Shown: one piece after another, positions 11,831 through 23,900 of the stretch
Numbering within the stretch: position 1 is the stretch's first letter
Layout: each line of letters starts with the position of its first letter
DNA from: Corinectria fuckeliana
Lineage: Eukaryota; Ascomycota; Sordariomycetes; Hypocreales; Nectriaceae
Assembly (NCBI GenBank): GCA_019137255.1
Contig: WPDH01000027.1
Coordinates: forward strand, 558,001-622,000
Length of the DNA: 64,000 bases
Direction of reading: 5' to 3'
Notes under the pieces: generated by a model
What the model was told of the DNA's origin: nothing
The model's input: only the letters and a program-made list of their open reading frames with translations
Databases searched by the model: none
Program-made: the position numbers and the translations under genes

Positions 11831-12779
11831 CCGGGCTTCGATCACCACGAGTTGGAATGACGGGGAGTTCATCAGGACAACTCGGCGCGCCAAACATGAG
11901 ACTTGGACCACCGTGTACTGTGTTACAGCTTAGATGCGTTTGCGGCTCATGTATATACCACACGAATGCAACAAAGGGTCACACATCCGCATACCCATAG
12001 CTATGATTACTAGCAGGATAACGCCAGCCCTGAATAAGCAGACCAGCGAGCTGGAAGCTCAATCACTGGAAAGGAACATCAGTGATTTAGTACGGCGAGT
12101 TCCAGCCGCGTGATGGGGGATTCCTGTTCATTTTCTTCGCCATCACGTAGCCCTAGCACGTCTACCTACCATCTCAAGCCGACAAAGGGACAACTTGATC
12201 ATAGCGAGATGGACAGTGAAAAAAGGGCATGTCAAAATATTCAGGCTGTATTTGACTGTCAGGTCTCCTCCTGTGCTCAATTCTATGTCCATCACGATCT
12301 GCAGTCTAGCCTATTTCGATAGCCCTCTTACTAAGCTGTCAATGGCTTGCCCATTAAGGACCTACGGGTAGTCTAGCTCTCTCCGCCCAAGAGCGAACTC
12401 GGTATTATAAGCCCATTCATGTCGGTAGCCTCTTCAGAGTCCGACCAGCCTTCAGCATGAAGAGATACCCTCAGGATCTCGAGTAGAATTTCCTTAAGGC
12501 ATTGGTAGTTGGAGCAACAAAGTCAATGACAGTGCTGTCAAATTAATGTTGCTGATCAAATCGCTTGATGTGGATGCGTTCAATGCTGAGGATTCCAGTC
12601 AAGCAGGTCCAGTTTTGGCGACCCTTTAGAAAGATAAGATACGAACGACGAGGAAGAAAACCCAGGTGCAAGATGACATGCTGGGCGGCTGAGAAGCAAA
12701 ATGAGATCAATAGATTTTGCCTTATCTACCATCAACGCCGAACACCATTATCATGTCTCCAATTTCCCATCCAGGCAGA
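11831..12779. other. intergenic region between convergent genes
   Basis: I see no gene here; it contains the 3' flanks of NDUFS6 and CFIm25. At 12238-12250 a 13-nt stretch (TATTCAGGCTGTA) matches the inner part of the terminal repeat of the MITE-like elements at 48.7 and 52.1 kb. A full third element is not evident. Confidence 0.6.
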
Positions 12780-13625
12780 TCAGCTGGTTCCGTTCTCCTC
12801 CTTCATATCTGTATCATCGCCTGCCAGGACCTTTGTCCGAGGAACGTAGCCATCCGGTGCACCTGCCCCAGGCGTCGCAGCAACGACATTCCCCTTCTCG
12901 TCGACGAATTGGAAGTTGTACCGACTTAGCAGATGGGGGATCGCGGAAAGCTGCGGCCCATAACGAGCCGTGTTGTCGTAAAGCTCGAAAAGGGGGACAG
13001 CGAGGAGCTTCATGTTCTTGGGCACACTCAGCACCTCTACTCTGGATTAGTTCTACGCTGGGAGATTTCCAGGGAGAGGCAACGTACTTGTCTTTGGCAA
13101 TTGGATGAAGTAAAGCTTCTTGCATTCCTTCGGTCGCGTCACATGCGCCGGGACAAAGGGATACATGAAGGTCTCGAAGTTTGGTCGCCACCATTGGGCC
13201 AAGCAGTCTCCAATCGTCCAGTCACCAGCTTCTTCGCCTTCGCCCAAGCGCCCGACTGGCGCCAACCTCTCATCTAGTCGCGACTTGAAGCCCTCAACCT
13301 CGTCGTCTTCAGGTCGCAGGTAGTCGCCAGGGAGTTTGAAGAATGCGTTCGCAATCTGAAGCATCAAGATGTGTGGATGGTTGTGCTCGTGGCACACCAG
13401 AATACCCTCGCAGGTGCGGCGCATGCCATGCTCAGTGTAGTGCTCCTCGAGACGCTTCAAGCGGGCAATAACGGAGGGGTCCTCCTCGGGCTGGGTCTCC
13501 TTGACACCAAACGTGTAGTTGGAAAGCGGGTAAAGCGTAACATTCTCGGGCTGGTTGGAGTTGAAGGAGAGTGGGATGACGGGCGGGTTTTCCGACTGGA
13601 GCGCAGTGGAGGTGATGGTCGACAT
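12780..13625 (-). CDS. NUDT21: cleavage factor Im 25-kDa subunit homologue (NUDT21/CPSF5)
   Basis: Two exons, 13088-13625 and 12780-13036, are joined across a 51-nt intron (codon split after its first base) and give 264 residues. The sequence carries family landmarks: LYPLSNYTFGVKE near the N-terminus, the helix with HNHPHILMLQIANAFFKLPGDYL, then DCLAQWWRPNFETFMYPFVPAHVTRPKECKKLYFIQLPK and LSVPKNMKLLAVPLFELYDNT. CFIm25 has a Nudix fold without hydrolase activity. It binds UGUA sites in pre-mRNA and helps select poly(A) sites in the nucleus. The C-terminus has a short extension after HLLSRYNF (GNVVAATPGAG and an acidic tail) beyond the animal protein. Confidence is high. Confidence 0.95.
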
Positions 13626-15445
13626 GGCGCGTGATTCGAGTAGGTGAGGCTGACTTTGAAATTGTGGTTTGTGGAGAGCGCCTTTACCGCGACACGCGTG
13701 GGGAAGCTTTGGTGGAGGGTGTGAGGTTCTGTCGTTAGACCTGAAGCTGCGAGGGAGAGTATCTGGACGGGGTGAGTGAGGTACCTACAAAGTATGGAGA
13801 GGTGCAGCTTGAGCTCGGGGGACAACAAGTTCTGGCAAAATCCGCCCCGAGTGCTCGGAATGGAAGGCGGTGTGAGCCACTAAGACGCTGCCAGGCCAAG
13901 GCCATGGCAGAGCTGCTAATTAATTGTAGCATGCTGCCCTATTAATTAAATGTTTGATACCTAGCCAGCAACCTGTCAGATCGGAGCCGCAGGTATACAC
14001 GCAGAATGAAGGGAATCCGCATTAGATATGCACATGCTGTCTCTTGATAGTGTAAACTAAATGGGTTGTGTAGCGGATCTTTTATCACCATGCTTTTGCC
14101 TAAATCACCGTTGAGCTACGCCCTGCGACGCAATTCCTCAATTGGAATTATTCCAAGTCTGTACTTCGTATGGAGCAATGAAATTGAAATGAATAGAGTC
14201 ATGAAGGGTTCTCGGAATCCACTGCTTAAGCCAATGACGTTTGTCACTTGTGTGTTTCCGCTTCAGGCAAAGTCTGTATTTGAGACGCGGTGTCGATAAA
14301 GGTCGTGAACCCCATGTCACGATGATGGCTGATGGCGCGATAAGAGGTCCGCCGACAACTTACCTAGACCTACGTACCCAAGTACCCAGCGAATGGCCGT
14401 GTTGGGAACCAGCCAAAGCCCACTGGGACGTTGAAAACTGACACGTAACTACATTGAATCTGCATCCAATGCCTTCCCGGTCAACACCCCGTATTCCCGA
14501 TAGGGATCAGATGCCATGTCTCATCGTTGACGTCGCCGATGACGCGGGCGGTGTGTGTTAAGCTAACAAATCTAAGGCCCTGAAGGTGGTGATTCCCAAG
14601 CGCATCATCGCTTGTCCTCCCTCACATGCATCGGCATCCCGTCAGGGCGGAGGACGGACAGCTCGCAGATTTCCGTTGAGAGAGAGCCTGCTTACAATTG
14701 CATGGATGGCTCGCGCTCTTTGCCAGGAACAACACACTAGCATGGAGAACAGGTACGAACAGTCCTGGGCGAGGCTTCTGCAAGCTTTGGTTCGCGGGGT
14801 CGGGTTGGGTCATCGACGGTCATCTCATCGATGCGCTCTCCCAGCCATCCAGTTGAGGCGCACACACATGCACATGATTGCATAGGCTTCTAGCTATGAG
14901 CAGGGTGCCAATGAGGAGCTCACTAATTAGACTAGCTCCTAGTCTATCGTCTTGCAGCCTCTCACTCCGCAACCGGCGAACCAAAAGTCTCTCGAAACTG
15001 GTGATACATTGTGGGATGACCGCTTAAGCAGGGCGTTGCCGGTCCCGAACCTCACACCACGGAGGCTTAGTACCTGTTCAACTATTGACAGTGGTTAGGG
15101 CCAATTAGCAGGCTCATCCCAGCCCTGAATCCATTCAGGACCCGATCGCCTCACCGAGCAAAGTCCCGTCGGGTCGCTTCCAAGCCGCGCCCTGGACCTG
15201 TCGGCCGCTAACTCACAGCACAGTCCCGCGCTATCAAAATCGGCACCTCCACCACCATCCCATCCACATCCACATCCACATCCCATTTCCTCTCCCACGC
15301 GGGCCAGCCAATTCCACAGCCTTGGTCGCCCCGAGAAGTAATTCTAGCACACATCTCCCGAACCCACACGGCACACGCCTTGCGTCATGCGCATACCGAG
15401 AACATTGCGATTGTCCACTCCGGTTGCAGGAACCTGTTAGGCGGC
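13626..15445. other. intergenic region
   Basis: I see no supported gene between divergent CFIm25 and the RVxF gene. A (CCACAT)n microsatellite lies at about 15258-15284, close to the start of the next gene. A TAGGTA-type motif occurs near 14360. The frame open from 15380 into the next gene adds 22 residues upstream of the chosen start. Confidence 0.6.
15258..15284 (+). repeat. CCACAT hexanucleotide microsatellite
   Basis: Successive CCACAT/CCATCC units lie about 160-190 bp upstream of the RVxF gene's start codon. Confidence 0.7.
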
Positions 15446-17272
15446 ATGGAGGAGGCGACCCCTCTTGAGAGCCTCCAGCGCAGGCTGGCCGACCTCGACC
15501 ACAAGGTTCAGGCCTATCGCCACGACATGGAGGCCGACTTTCTGCGCTACTACCACGACCTGCTCCACGATGTCTCTCCCTCCGTCGCCTCCCAAGTTCG
15601 GCAATCCCTTGCCAAGTCCCTTCTCGACTATCCAGCTCTCAGTCTCGACCTCGATCTGGCTGACTCACGAACGTTCGCCCGGCCCGGATCGGGCCAACGC
15701 CACCACTCCCCGCCGACCATTGTTTCTGCCGAGTCTGCCCCCGGATCGGGAGCCACGGAGCCTCCAAGGAGCCCCCGCGACAGAGAACGGGAGCTTCAGG
15801 GTCTCTTCACCCCGAGTTACCTGCCGCTGCTCGACAGTTCCCCCAGGATGCCAATGTCTCCCCCTGTCCCAGTCGCTGTCGCCTCGGCCGGTCTCTCCAA
15901 TCCCACCGTTGCCGTGCTGTTGCCTGACCCGGCCATCGAGGCAGAGGGGCAAAGCACACTCATGGATTGGCAAGGGGGTCGGCGGGCCTCGCAGGACGCC
16001 TTGCCATCGACGCCCGAGTTGCCCGCTCGGCCAGGCCACGTTCGCCAGTCGACTGATGACACAATCTCATCGATACTGTCAGATCGAAGCGATGTAAAAA
16101 CACCACGAAGCGCACTCCGCCGATCCTCTAGCTCGTCCAAGCCGTCACATAGTCCGAGGCGCGTGCGGTTCGATTTCATGGGAGCCGAGGTTCTGCCTAC
16201 AGCCTCGCCACAAGCGACTGATTTCATGGCTCCCCCGTTGTTGCCTGCTCCGTCGAGCGAACCAGCCAACTCTTCTTCCATGCTCTACGACGATTTCGAA
16301 GAGCGGATGCCGCCGCGCAAGATATCCTCGTCAGAAGCATTGAGGGCCCTGTCCCGGGCACCTCTTGACACGGGAACGGTCTGGACAGTCGTTAACTCGA
16401 ATCCCGACGACATCATCGTGGAGCAGGAGGATACGATGTCGTCAACCTTCAACGATCAGTCCGATGAGTCCAGCAGCCCCCTCCCCGCCGCGCCGGAACC
16501 TCCGACGATATCCCGCGGGCCTGAGCCACTTCGAGCCCCCCGCCAGCTAGGGAGCGTAAGTGAAGAACCGGAGGGTGTCGACAATGATGACTCTTCCGAC
16601 GAGGAATTTCTCTCCATCGCCAAGTCGAAATATCCTGTGAAACACGTGCCAGTTTCCCTATCTCCAACAAAAGAAGCCCACGGGGCGAACTCTGCCGCAG
16701 ACAGCGTTAGCGCCAAGTCAACCTCGGATTCGCGAACCGGGCCAAAAGATAAAGACATAGACAACGGTCCGCTCGACAGTTTCAACGCAGAAGAAGACGA
16801 CATGTTCCAATTCGAGGCCGGTGGTCTTTCCGCCCCGCCGAGGCCACGACCAAAGCCAATCGTCGTTGAAGAGGATTTGGAAGAAGATGTTGGGTATATA
16901 CCCGAGATTAAACCGTCCTTGTACGCGACATCCCCGGCAGTTCATATCGCGAAGCATTCCTCTCTATCGGCACCAACAACGCCAACAATGGCCAAGTTTC
17001 AAGCTGGTTCCCTGGGTTCATATAAAGGACGACCGATCACCATGCCAGTGGTCCGCAACCCGGATATTCACGCTCAAGCTGCCTCACTAGGGCAGTTCAA
17101 TACGTTTGTAGGGGGCTTAGATGGCCGCAGTGGGATGGACGAGGGCGATCTGAACAGCTTCCGCGCCAGCGTTGCCAACACGGCCTTCACTGGTACCCCT
17201 CGCAGCTTCACGGAGCGCCTGATGATGGAGGATGCAATGATGAAGAACAAGAATGACTCGGATCTACCTTAG
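15446..17272 (+). CDS. unnamed fungal protein with PP1-docking-like RVRF motif
   Basis: A single exon encodes 608 residues from the ATG at 15446; an upstream in-frame ATG at 15380 is less likely, because the predicted helix begins with MEEATPLESLQRRL. Residues 1-60 look helical or coiled-coil. Most of the rest is Ser/Pro-rich and probably disordered. A basic patch at about residue 235 contains RRVRFDFMGAEVLP, where RVRF (239-242) fits the protein-phosphatase-1 docking consensus [RK]VxF. A second ordered-looking block is SSDEEFLSIAKSKYPVKHVP. The C-terminus (SYKGRPITMPVVRNPDIHAQAASLG onward, then GTPRSFTERLMMEDAMM) also looks selected. I recognise no named family; a phosphatase-regulatory or scaffold role is inference only. 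The clean codon bias over 1.8 kb makes the gene itself secure. Confidence 0.85.
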   Translation: MEEATPLESLQRRLADLDHKVQAYRHDMEADFLRYYHDLLHDVSPSVASQVRQSLAKSLLDYPALSLDLDLADSRTFARPGSGQRHHSPPTIVSAESAPGSGATEPPRSPRDRERELQGLFTPSYLPLLDSSPRMPMSPPVPVAVASAGLSNPTVAVLLPDPAIEAEGQSTLMDWQGGRRASQDALPSTPELPARPGHVRQSTDDTISSILSDRSDVKTPRSALRRSSSSSKPSHSPRRVRFDFMGAEVLPTASPQATDFMAPPLLPAPSSEPANSSSMLYDDFEERMPPRKISSSEALRALSRAPLDTGTVWTVVNSNPDDIIVEQEDTMSSTFNDQSDESSSPLPAAPEPPTISRGPEPLRAPRQLGSVSEEPEGVDNDDSSDEEFLSIAKSKYPVKHVPVSLSPTKEAHGANSAADSVSAKSTSDSRTGPKDKDIDNGPLDSFNAEEDDMFQFEAGGLSAPPRPRPKPIVVEEDLEEDVGYIPEIKPSLYATSPAVHIAKHSSLSAPTTPTMAKFQAGSLGSYKGRPITMPVVRNPDIHAQAASLGQFNTFVGGLDGRSGMDEGDLNSFRASVANTAFTGTPRSFTERLMMEDAMMKNKNDSDLP

Positions 17273-18981
17273 TAGGGGTGTTTTTGATCACGATGGAGGA
17301 GTTTTGATATGGGCTCTTCTGCATACTATTCACGGCTATAGGCGAGGGATTCTGGGCACAATGACGTTGACGGCGTTGAGATCAATGGCAGCATTGGGGT
17401 GTTCATACATCGGATGAGGGGATGGAGATCTTGTGAACATAAAGCATCGTTCTTCTTAGGTACTATTCGCTCGGAAGGGAATGCGATGGGGCTTGGTGAC
17501 GGTGTTGAGGGGGCTGTCACGAACTATTACTAGGCAGGCAATGTCCGGGCTAACTGGCTAGGTAGATAATAAGATTGAGTGTTTCTAGAGAAAAGATATC
17601 CTTCATACTGTTGACTTCCCTACCATCGAGACATGTGTGAACTCACAAGGCCATAGGTGTCTATACCACCTGACTTTTACCAGCGGGGTGTGAATGCTCC
17701 AAAGGTTCCCATATATTCAGGTTAAAATCTGACATAAGTTGAACTGTCCAGCTCTTACGTTAAATGCAAGCATTATGGGAGGAAACTCTTTGAAATGCAT
17801 TGGGTTCTCTAGACGAAGGAAGAGGTCGAGTTTCTTAACAGTTTAAATCTAGCTACAGCGCTTGAGGAAACCTTCTCGGAATTTCAAAGGAAGTCTGAAA
17901 ACACGCGAACGAAAAGCGGGGTGAGAAGCTAATTAACGGGCCGTTGGAAAGATGGACCGAGCAAGAATGTACTTTTCTCACCGAGCTGGTTGTTTCCCGA
18001 GACAGCTGGGACGAAGTGCGAGTTTGGTCTCGCATTATGCTCGGAGTAGAGGTTGGAGGCGTCACTGGAGCGGCCAAAAACATAAGCATTGGCTGTGTAA
18101 GCGACCAGCCTGACAACAACGGCCATATTACGTTGAGGGGAGATAGTAGAGTCCTTATAACTCAAATGGTGTCCGAAAGGGGGACGACTCGAATCCTCCT
18201 ATAAAGGGTTTAGCATGTAGAATGCGCCTAGAGTTATCCTACACGGAGTCGAGGGCGTGAAGCGGATTCTGTGGGCTTGAAGAGGAACGCTGGTAAAGTT
18301 TTGCTGGAGTGCAGGCTTCGGAAGATTGCTCTAGTGACAAAGGTTAACACATTCTAATCAGAAAGTAAAAACAGAACAAAACAAAACCTCCAAGATAGTT
18401 TCTAACCAGGATGTTGATCCTCGAGTAATCTTAGCCTTGACAAAGGTATACTCTAATCTGCGTCGTGGTGGTCTGTGACGATCCCTTAGCAGATATGCAA
18501 AAATGGTCTTGAGGGTGTGATTTGTTCGTCTCCGTAGTAAACGTTATCTGGCTCCCTAGTAAGATTATTTCAGTCGCATCGACTGATAACCTGGCTGAGG
18601 ATGTTCCCAATCTGACAAGGCACGAATGATCCCTTAAGAATGGTTGCAATCCCAAGAGTGAGCACCTCAGCCCAGGCTCAGTAGTAGCTCAGCTTGAAGT
18701 AGGAACTCAACTCCAGAAACAAAAATGCATTTTGGTGTACTTGGGTATCGCTTCCAAGTTATCGAGTAGTATTTCATAAATACCAAGGGTAGTCTGCACA
18801 AACCCGCCCACCAATCACATTGTTCCGGTATAACCAAAGTGGCGGCGAACCAGGGTATCACTTTATCGGGGCTATCTATCTAGCGACATCATCACTTTAC
18901 CCACCAAAACCTTTGCCCTCTTCTACAACATCATACCATCAGCAATCGAACTTCGAGCGCAACAGGTTCAAGCTACTCAAA
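17273..18981. other. intergenic region, more AT-rich than neighbours
   Basis: No gene or repeat can be defined. The open frames are short and not protein-like. The 3' flank of the RVxF gene occupies the first part and the Pet100 promoter the last part. Confidence 0.55.
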
Positions 18982-19334
18982 ATGGGCGGTCTCAATCTAG
19001 AAATCTTCAAGGTAAGAGGGACTCATGCCTAACCCTGAGCGTCTGGAAGTAGCTCACCTTGTCTTTTGCACGTCAGTTCGGCACGTATGTCATGTTTCCC
19101 ATCGGAACCATGTACTACTTCGGCACCAACCTCGACGACCGCTTTGCCATCCAGGGCTTCTGGCCTAGACCCGAGGAGTGTAACAAGCTACCGCGAGATC
19201 GCGACGAGATCAAGGCCGAGTACGAGCGCATTGTGGCCCGACAGAAGCTGCGGCAGGCCCGGAAGCTGGAGCAGGAGCGACAACTCGCAGAGGCGCAACC
19301 TGAGCAGCAGCAGCAGCAGCAGCACGAGTCCTAG
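18982..19334 (+). CDS. PET100: cytochrome c oxidase assembly protein Pet100
   Basis: Exon 1 (18982-19011) encodes only MGGLNLEIFK. After a 65-nt intron with a CCTAACC branch site, exon 2 (19077-19334) completes 95 residues. The N-terminal block GGLNLEIFK-FGTYVMFPIGTMYYFGTNLDDRF is characteristic of Pet100, with one membrane segment at about residues 11-27, followed by FWPRPEECNKLP. The tail is a charged helix ending in six Gln codons (a CAG run at 19301-19320). Pet100 is an inner-membrane chaperone for cytochrome oxidase. The gene is convergent with the TACO1 gene; 184 bp separate the stops. Confidence 0.93.
19301..19321 (+). repeat. CAG trinucleotide run inside PET100
   Basis: Six consecutive CAG codons near the PET100 C-terminus encode polyglutamine. 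Such a run can vary in length between strains. Confidence 0.8.
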
Positions 19335-19518
19335 ATTACGAATTGATCCAATACCCGAGGCGATACCATGGATATGTACGATATGGCCAAGAAAGGGAAA
19401 TTGAGCAGCATGGCGATGTACTCACGGCGTTTGGGGCGGGCATTACGATATTCACACCTCTGCTCTGGGGGAAGGAAGGATGGCATTATAACAAATTGAT
19501 ATGACGCTGTTTTGCATT

Positions 19519-20531
19519 TTATACATCTAGGTTCCTTTCTACCTTGTCCCACTCTTCTTCCTCGACGGATCCCCTATGCACGTTGGCGTAAATCGCCTTC
19601 ACCTCGGGGTGCTCTTTCAGCCCAGAAAAGAGACTGTCTAGCGATTCAGTCATCGAGGAAGAATCGACGCTGACCTTTGTGTCTTCGTTGGGCGCCCAAA
19701 CAATCTCTGAATCGAGAACCTCCATCTCAAATTTCTTGGACAGGGCTTGGGTGATGGCCATAATTGTGTTTGGCTGGGTCCAGGCAAGGAAGTTGCCGTC
19801 TGGGAGCTCCTCGACATCTTCCATGCCCTCGTGCTCGATCGCCTCGTCCATGATTTCGGACAGCGTGGGACCGCCCTCGTTGGCTTTGAAGACGGCTCGA
19901 CCGCGCCTCGTAAAGTAGAATGCCGTTGATCCGACGACACCGCCGACCTTCTTGACCACGAGTCGGAGGTCGTGCAAAGTGCGAGTCTTGTTGTCCGTCT
20001 CGGCATCGATGATCATGGCAATGTCCGGCGGCATGAGGACTTCGAGGGACAATGATTCGAGCTGGGCGCCGGTTGTCGAACGGCCTTGACCTCGTGCGAC
20101 GGCGGCCTCGATCAGATGCTTCGGGATGCTTGCTGGTGGGAAAATTAGTGCCTGAGTATGTACAGAATCAAGGCCAGCCGGTACCTTTCGCCGCTGCCGC
20201 AATCGCACTCGCCAATTGAGGGTTGAAATTCAGGTTGTCGCCATACACTGCATCCGGATCAGACGAGGCACCACAGGCGAGCAAGGTTTCTTTTACTTCT
20301 GGAGTACATGGCAATAGTTTTTGTAAAGGTCTGCCGCTCGCTCATCTTCTTCTTATCAGTAACTGCCTTGATGTGCTTCGTCTTGGACCACTTGTTGTGG
20401 CCCGCCCATGGGGCCGGCGTCGTCATGAATGCTCGGCGGCATTGTCGACAGACATTTAGAGATCGTAACGGAGCGGCAGTGACGGAGCTTAGCTGTTCCA
20501 GAAGCGGCCGTAGTACTCCTCTGGTAGACAT
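19519..20531 (-). CDS. TACO1: YebC/TACO1-family mitochondrial translational activator
   Basis: Three exons, 20297-20531, 20185-20247 and 19519-20132, give 303 residues. The N-terminus (MSTRGVLRPLLEQLSS...RRAFMTTPAPW) looks like a mitochondrial presequence. The mature part starts with AGHNKWSKTKHIKAVTDKKK, the YebC signature, and continues with MYGDNLNFNPQLASAIAAAAK, IPKHLIEAAVARGQG and the Ile/Val-rich central and C-terminal domains. Intron 1 is 49 nt and its removal creates the MYGDN junction; without it the frame stops. TACO1 helps translate mitochondrially encoded COX1. The start codon is 389 bp from the divergent LAA1 start. Confidence is high for the family, slightly lower for intron 1. 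Confidence 0.92.
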
Positions 20532-20919
20532 TGCAGTTTGAGAAGATGTGCAAGGATCAACAAACTTGACGAAAACTTGCTTCAAAGGTCCAAGATTGCT
20601 CCGTTGGCACTAATTAATTCCCTTGTTGCAACAGAACTCAAGGTGGTTTACCTGACAGCTTCGAAAGATGCGCCGGGTTAAAGATCTTCCCAAGATTGAA
20701 GTCCAGGGGGGGTTAGTGGGGCTTGATTGGCTAAGTGTTCCCTATGCTCCCTTTCGAGCATGTGGCATGAAACGTCATGGGCGAAGGCACCAGGTAACTA
20801 TTTCGCCCTTCTAAAAGACGCTGAAGAAGGTGTCCTTTCGACAGAACATATTTCGACACATTTCGATCGCACCGAGGGCATCGTTGACAGATTGTTGACG
20901 GCGCAACGCCTTCTTCACC
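20532..20919. promoter_or_regulatory. compact divergent promoter TACO1/LAA1
   Basis: This 388-bp interval lies between two divergent ATGs and must carry both promoters. No individual factor site is claimed. Confidence 0.65.
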
Positions 20920-23900
20920 ATGTCAACAACCCAGGAGCCCGAAGCTCCAAGCCGATCCAGCGAAGCGGCGCAAGCCCCCCCCGACTCCGCGACGGCGAAC
21001 CCCGAACTCGATATCCAAAAGCTCCAATCCCTGCCGGCCGAACAACAAGAGCTGTTTCTGCTCACATTCGTATCTGGCTTGAGCAAGCATGTACTCCAGC
21101 TGGCCGCCGATGACTGCACGTCCCAGCAGTTCTATCTCAAGAAGGAGATATTCCAGATCATCAACTTGGCTTCTCCGCAGCCGTCCCGAGTAATAAGGAA
21201 CAACCTGGGGAAATGTCTGGCCCACATCTTTGGGAATGGAGACAGGAAGCTGCTGTTCGAGACGATCAACGACCTGATTGCTATCGTTTCAGGAGGAAGG
21301 TCGAAGACGGAGGCCGAGATCCGGACCAAGCATGCAGCGGTCAACTGCTTGGGCGACGTGTTCGCCGCAGCTGGTGATAGCGCCATTGGCTTACACCAGC
21401 TGTCCTGTTCCACCCTGGTCAAGCTTCTCAAATCCTCCTCGAACCATGCAGGGCTTCGCGCTGCGACGCTCACTTCCTTGGCAAAGATTGTGAGGATGGT
21501 GGAAGGGAGCATGGACGAGGTGATTGCGCGGGACATTTGGAAGCAGGGGCGCAACCACGCCTCGTCTGATAAAGGCTCACTGGTCATTGCATCTGCTTGC
21601 CGCTGCCTCAAAGCGCTAGTCAAGCACACGCATTGCTTCCAGAACTCGACTGATTTCGACAAGCTGGAGAGCTCCGTTTTTAAGGCATTCGACTCTTCCT
21701 CGGTCCAAGTGCGTCAGGCTGCCGCCGAGTGCCTTGCTGAAGCCCTCGTGCAAGGCCACTCGGAGACTAGTGGCGGTGACGGGTCGTCTGGAAAGGGCAA
21801 AAAGCCCAAGTTGAAGAGCCTCCAACGAGTGAACACCGGCGGGGATGATGACGAAATCCCGTCCAGACCATCAAGCCCTGCCCCGACAAGCAGGCGGCAT
21901 CAGGCTCTTGCACTGTCGTTGGCGGACATGCTGAAGATTTTGTCTAGACAGTATGTGAAAGCCGCAACTTCAAACAAGGCCCGAGCAGCCATCGGCATAT
22001 GCTATGGCAAACTTTTCCGTCGGCTAGGCGAAAAGCTCATCGAGACGAATTACCTAAACATAGTCGAGAGCCTCACGGTCGACTTGCTCGGGCATGCCAC
22101 CATCAGCAACAATCGGTATCGTCTCTTGATCTCAAGAAAGATTGTGGGCACCGTCATTGAGGACGTTGTGGGACGGAAAATCCTGGGAGAGTCGGGACAG
22201 ATCTCGGCTGCCAAGCTACTGATCAACAACATCCTGAAGAACTACCCCCAGGCCCTGACCGAGCGGCCGGAGCCTACCAAGCATACCCTAATTGCCACAT
22301 TGAGCGCAGTGTCTTCACTCATCGAATCACTGGGCTCTGCGGCGAACGGCTTCGCAGAGGCCTGCAGAGACGGGTTGCTGCAAGTTCTGCAACACCCGAG
22401 CTACTCTGTTCAGGTCTTCGCATCTCATTGCATGAAGACGTTTGTTCTCGCCTGCCCCCAGCAGCTTCTTCCATGCCTCTCCGTCTGCATGAACAGTCTT
22501 AACCGCGAGCTCTCGTTGCTCAGTGGGGCTCGAAACTCACCAAGGAGATGCATAGGATTCGCTCATGGGTTGGCGGCAACCCTAAGCGCGAGCCCTTCTC
22601 GTCCCCTCCATGGCTCGGTTGACATCAACAGTCGAGTGCTGACGATGGCAACGAACCTACTCAAGTCCAGCAGCCAGTCAGAGCTTCGTGTGTCTGGAAC
22701 ACAAGTTCAGGTTGCATGGATTCTCATCGGCGGGCTCATGTCCCTAGGCCCCAACTTTGTGAAGATCCATCTCTCCCAGTTGCTGCTACTTTGGAAGAAC
22801 GCTCTCCCAAAGCCATTGGCCAAGGACAATACATCCGCTCGGAGTTTCCTTGAGGCCTCCTTCTTGACGCACGTGAGGGAATGCGCTCTTGGGTCAATAT
22901 TGGCCTTCCTCGAGTTCAACAGCCGGCTTCTCACCGTTGACGTATCCAAGCGAATTGCGACGATGCTCCAAAGCACTAGTGCCTTCTTGAAGACTCTCCC
23001 ACACAAGAAAACGACCGATGATATCTCGCAGAGGCTCAAACCTGCTCTGCAACTTCACGATCTCGACATGATGGTTCAGCGTCGAGTCCTGCAATGCTAC
23101 GTCAAGCTTGTTAACCTCAGCCCAGCCGGCGGCAGCGAGGCGCTGTTGCAGTCCAATCTCCTCACACTTGCCATCTCCCTTTTCGCGGACCCAGAAAACT
23201 ACTCACCAAACTCCCTGAGTGCCTCCATCGCCAACGCCGCTGCTACTTTTGAATCCATTTGGGAAGTTGGTGACAACTCTGGGTTTGGGATCACCGGACT
23301 TGTCTCCGGCTCCAAGGTCAAGCAGCTCCCTGGGCAACAGGATACATCCATGGACGATGAAATTGTTGAGGACGACAGCCCTGAAGACTCCATAAACAAT
23401 CTTCTTAATTCGCCTATCTGTGGCAGTCTGGAACACGATGCTTCGGTGCTGTACATTGGCAACTTAAGCACCTCGTCGCCCGCCCCTCATCCTCCAGCAA
23501 CAGAGGTGATTGATACTGCGATCCAGCTGTTTGCCTTCGCCTTTCCCCTTACCCCAGCAAAGGTACAGGAAAGTATTCTAGAGCAAATTCGGACTTTTGC
23601 ATCAGCAGGAGTTCTACAGCGCGATCCCGGTCGCAAGGCTGCGATTAACGTTAACCTTGCGGCAGCTATCCTGGCAACAATGAGAGTCGCAGTCAAGGAG
23701 ACGCAATCCCCCGCCGGAGACATCTCTAACCATGCGGTTGAAGCACTACTGCAAGACATCGTTCGCGACTTTGTTCTTGATCCTGATCAACATGTCCGAA
23801 GCCTCGGTTACGATGCTGTTGCAAGGCTCTGTAATGTCTACGGGAACGGTTTTACGAATAGTGAGATCAAGTACCTCATCGACACCATTGTTGGTAATCG

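Noticed and set aside
18170..18205. T-arm-like GACTCGAATC, possible tRNA
   Set aside because: The flanking bases do not pair as a T stem and no acceptor or D arm can be formed upstream.
20185..20300. Frameshift in the TACO1 gene at an AAAA run
   Set aside because: Joining frames by a one-base change reads well (ETLLACGASSDPDAV), but a 49-nt GT-AG intron explains the break without error and gives the expected MYGDNLNFNPQL junction.
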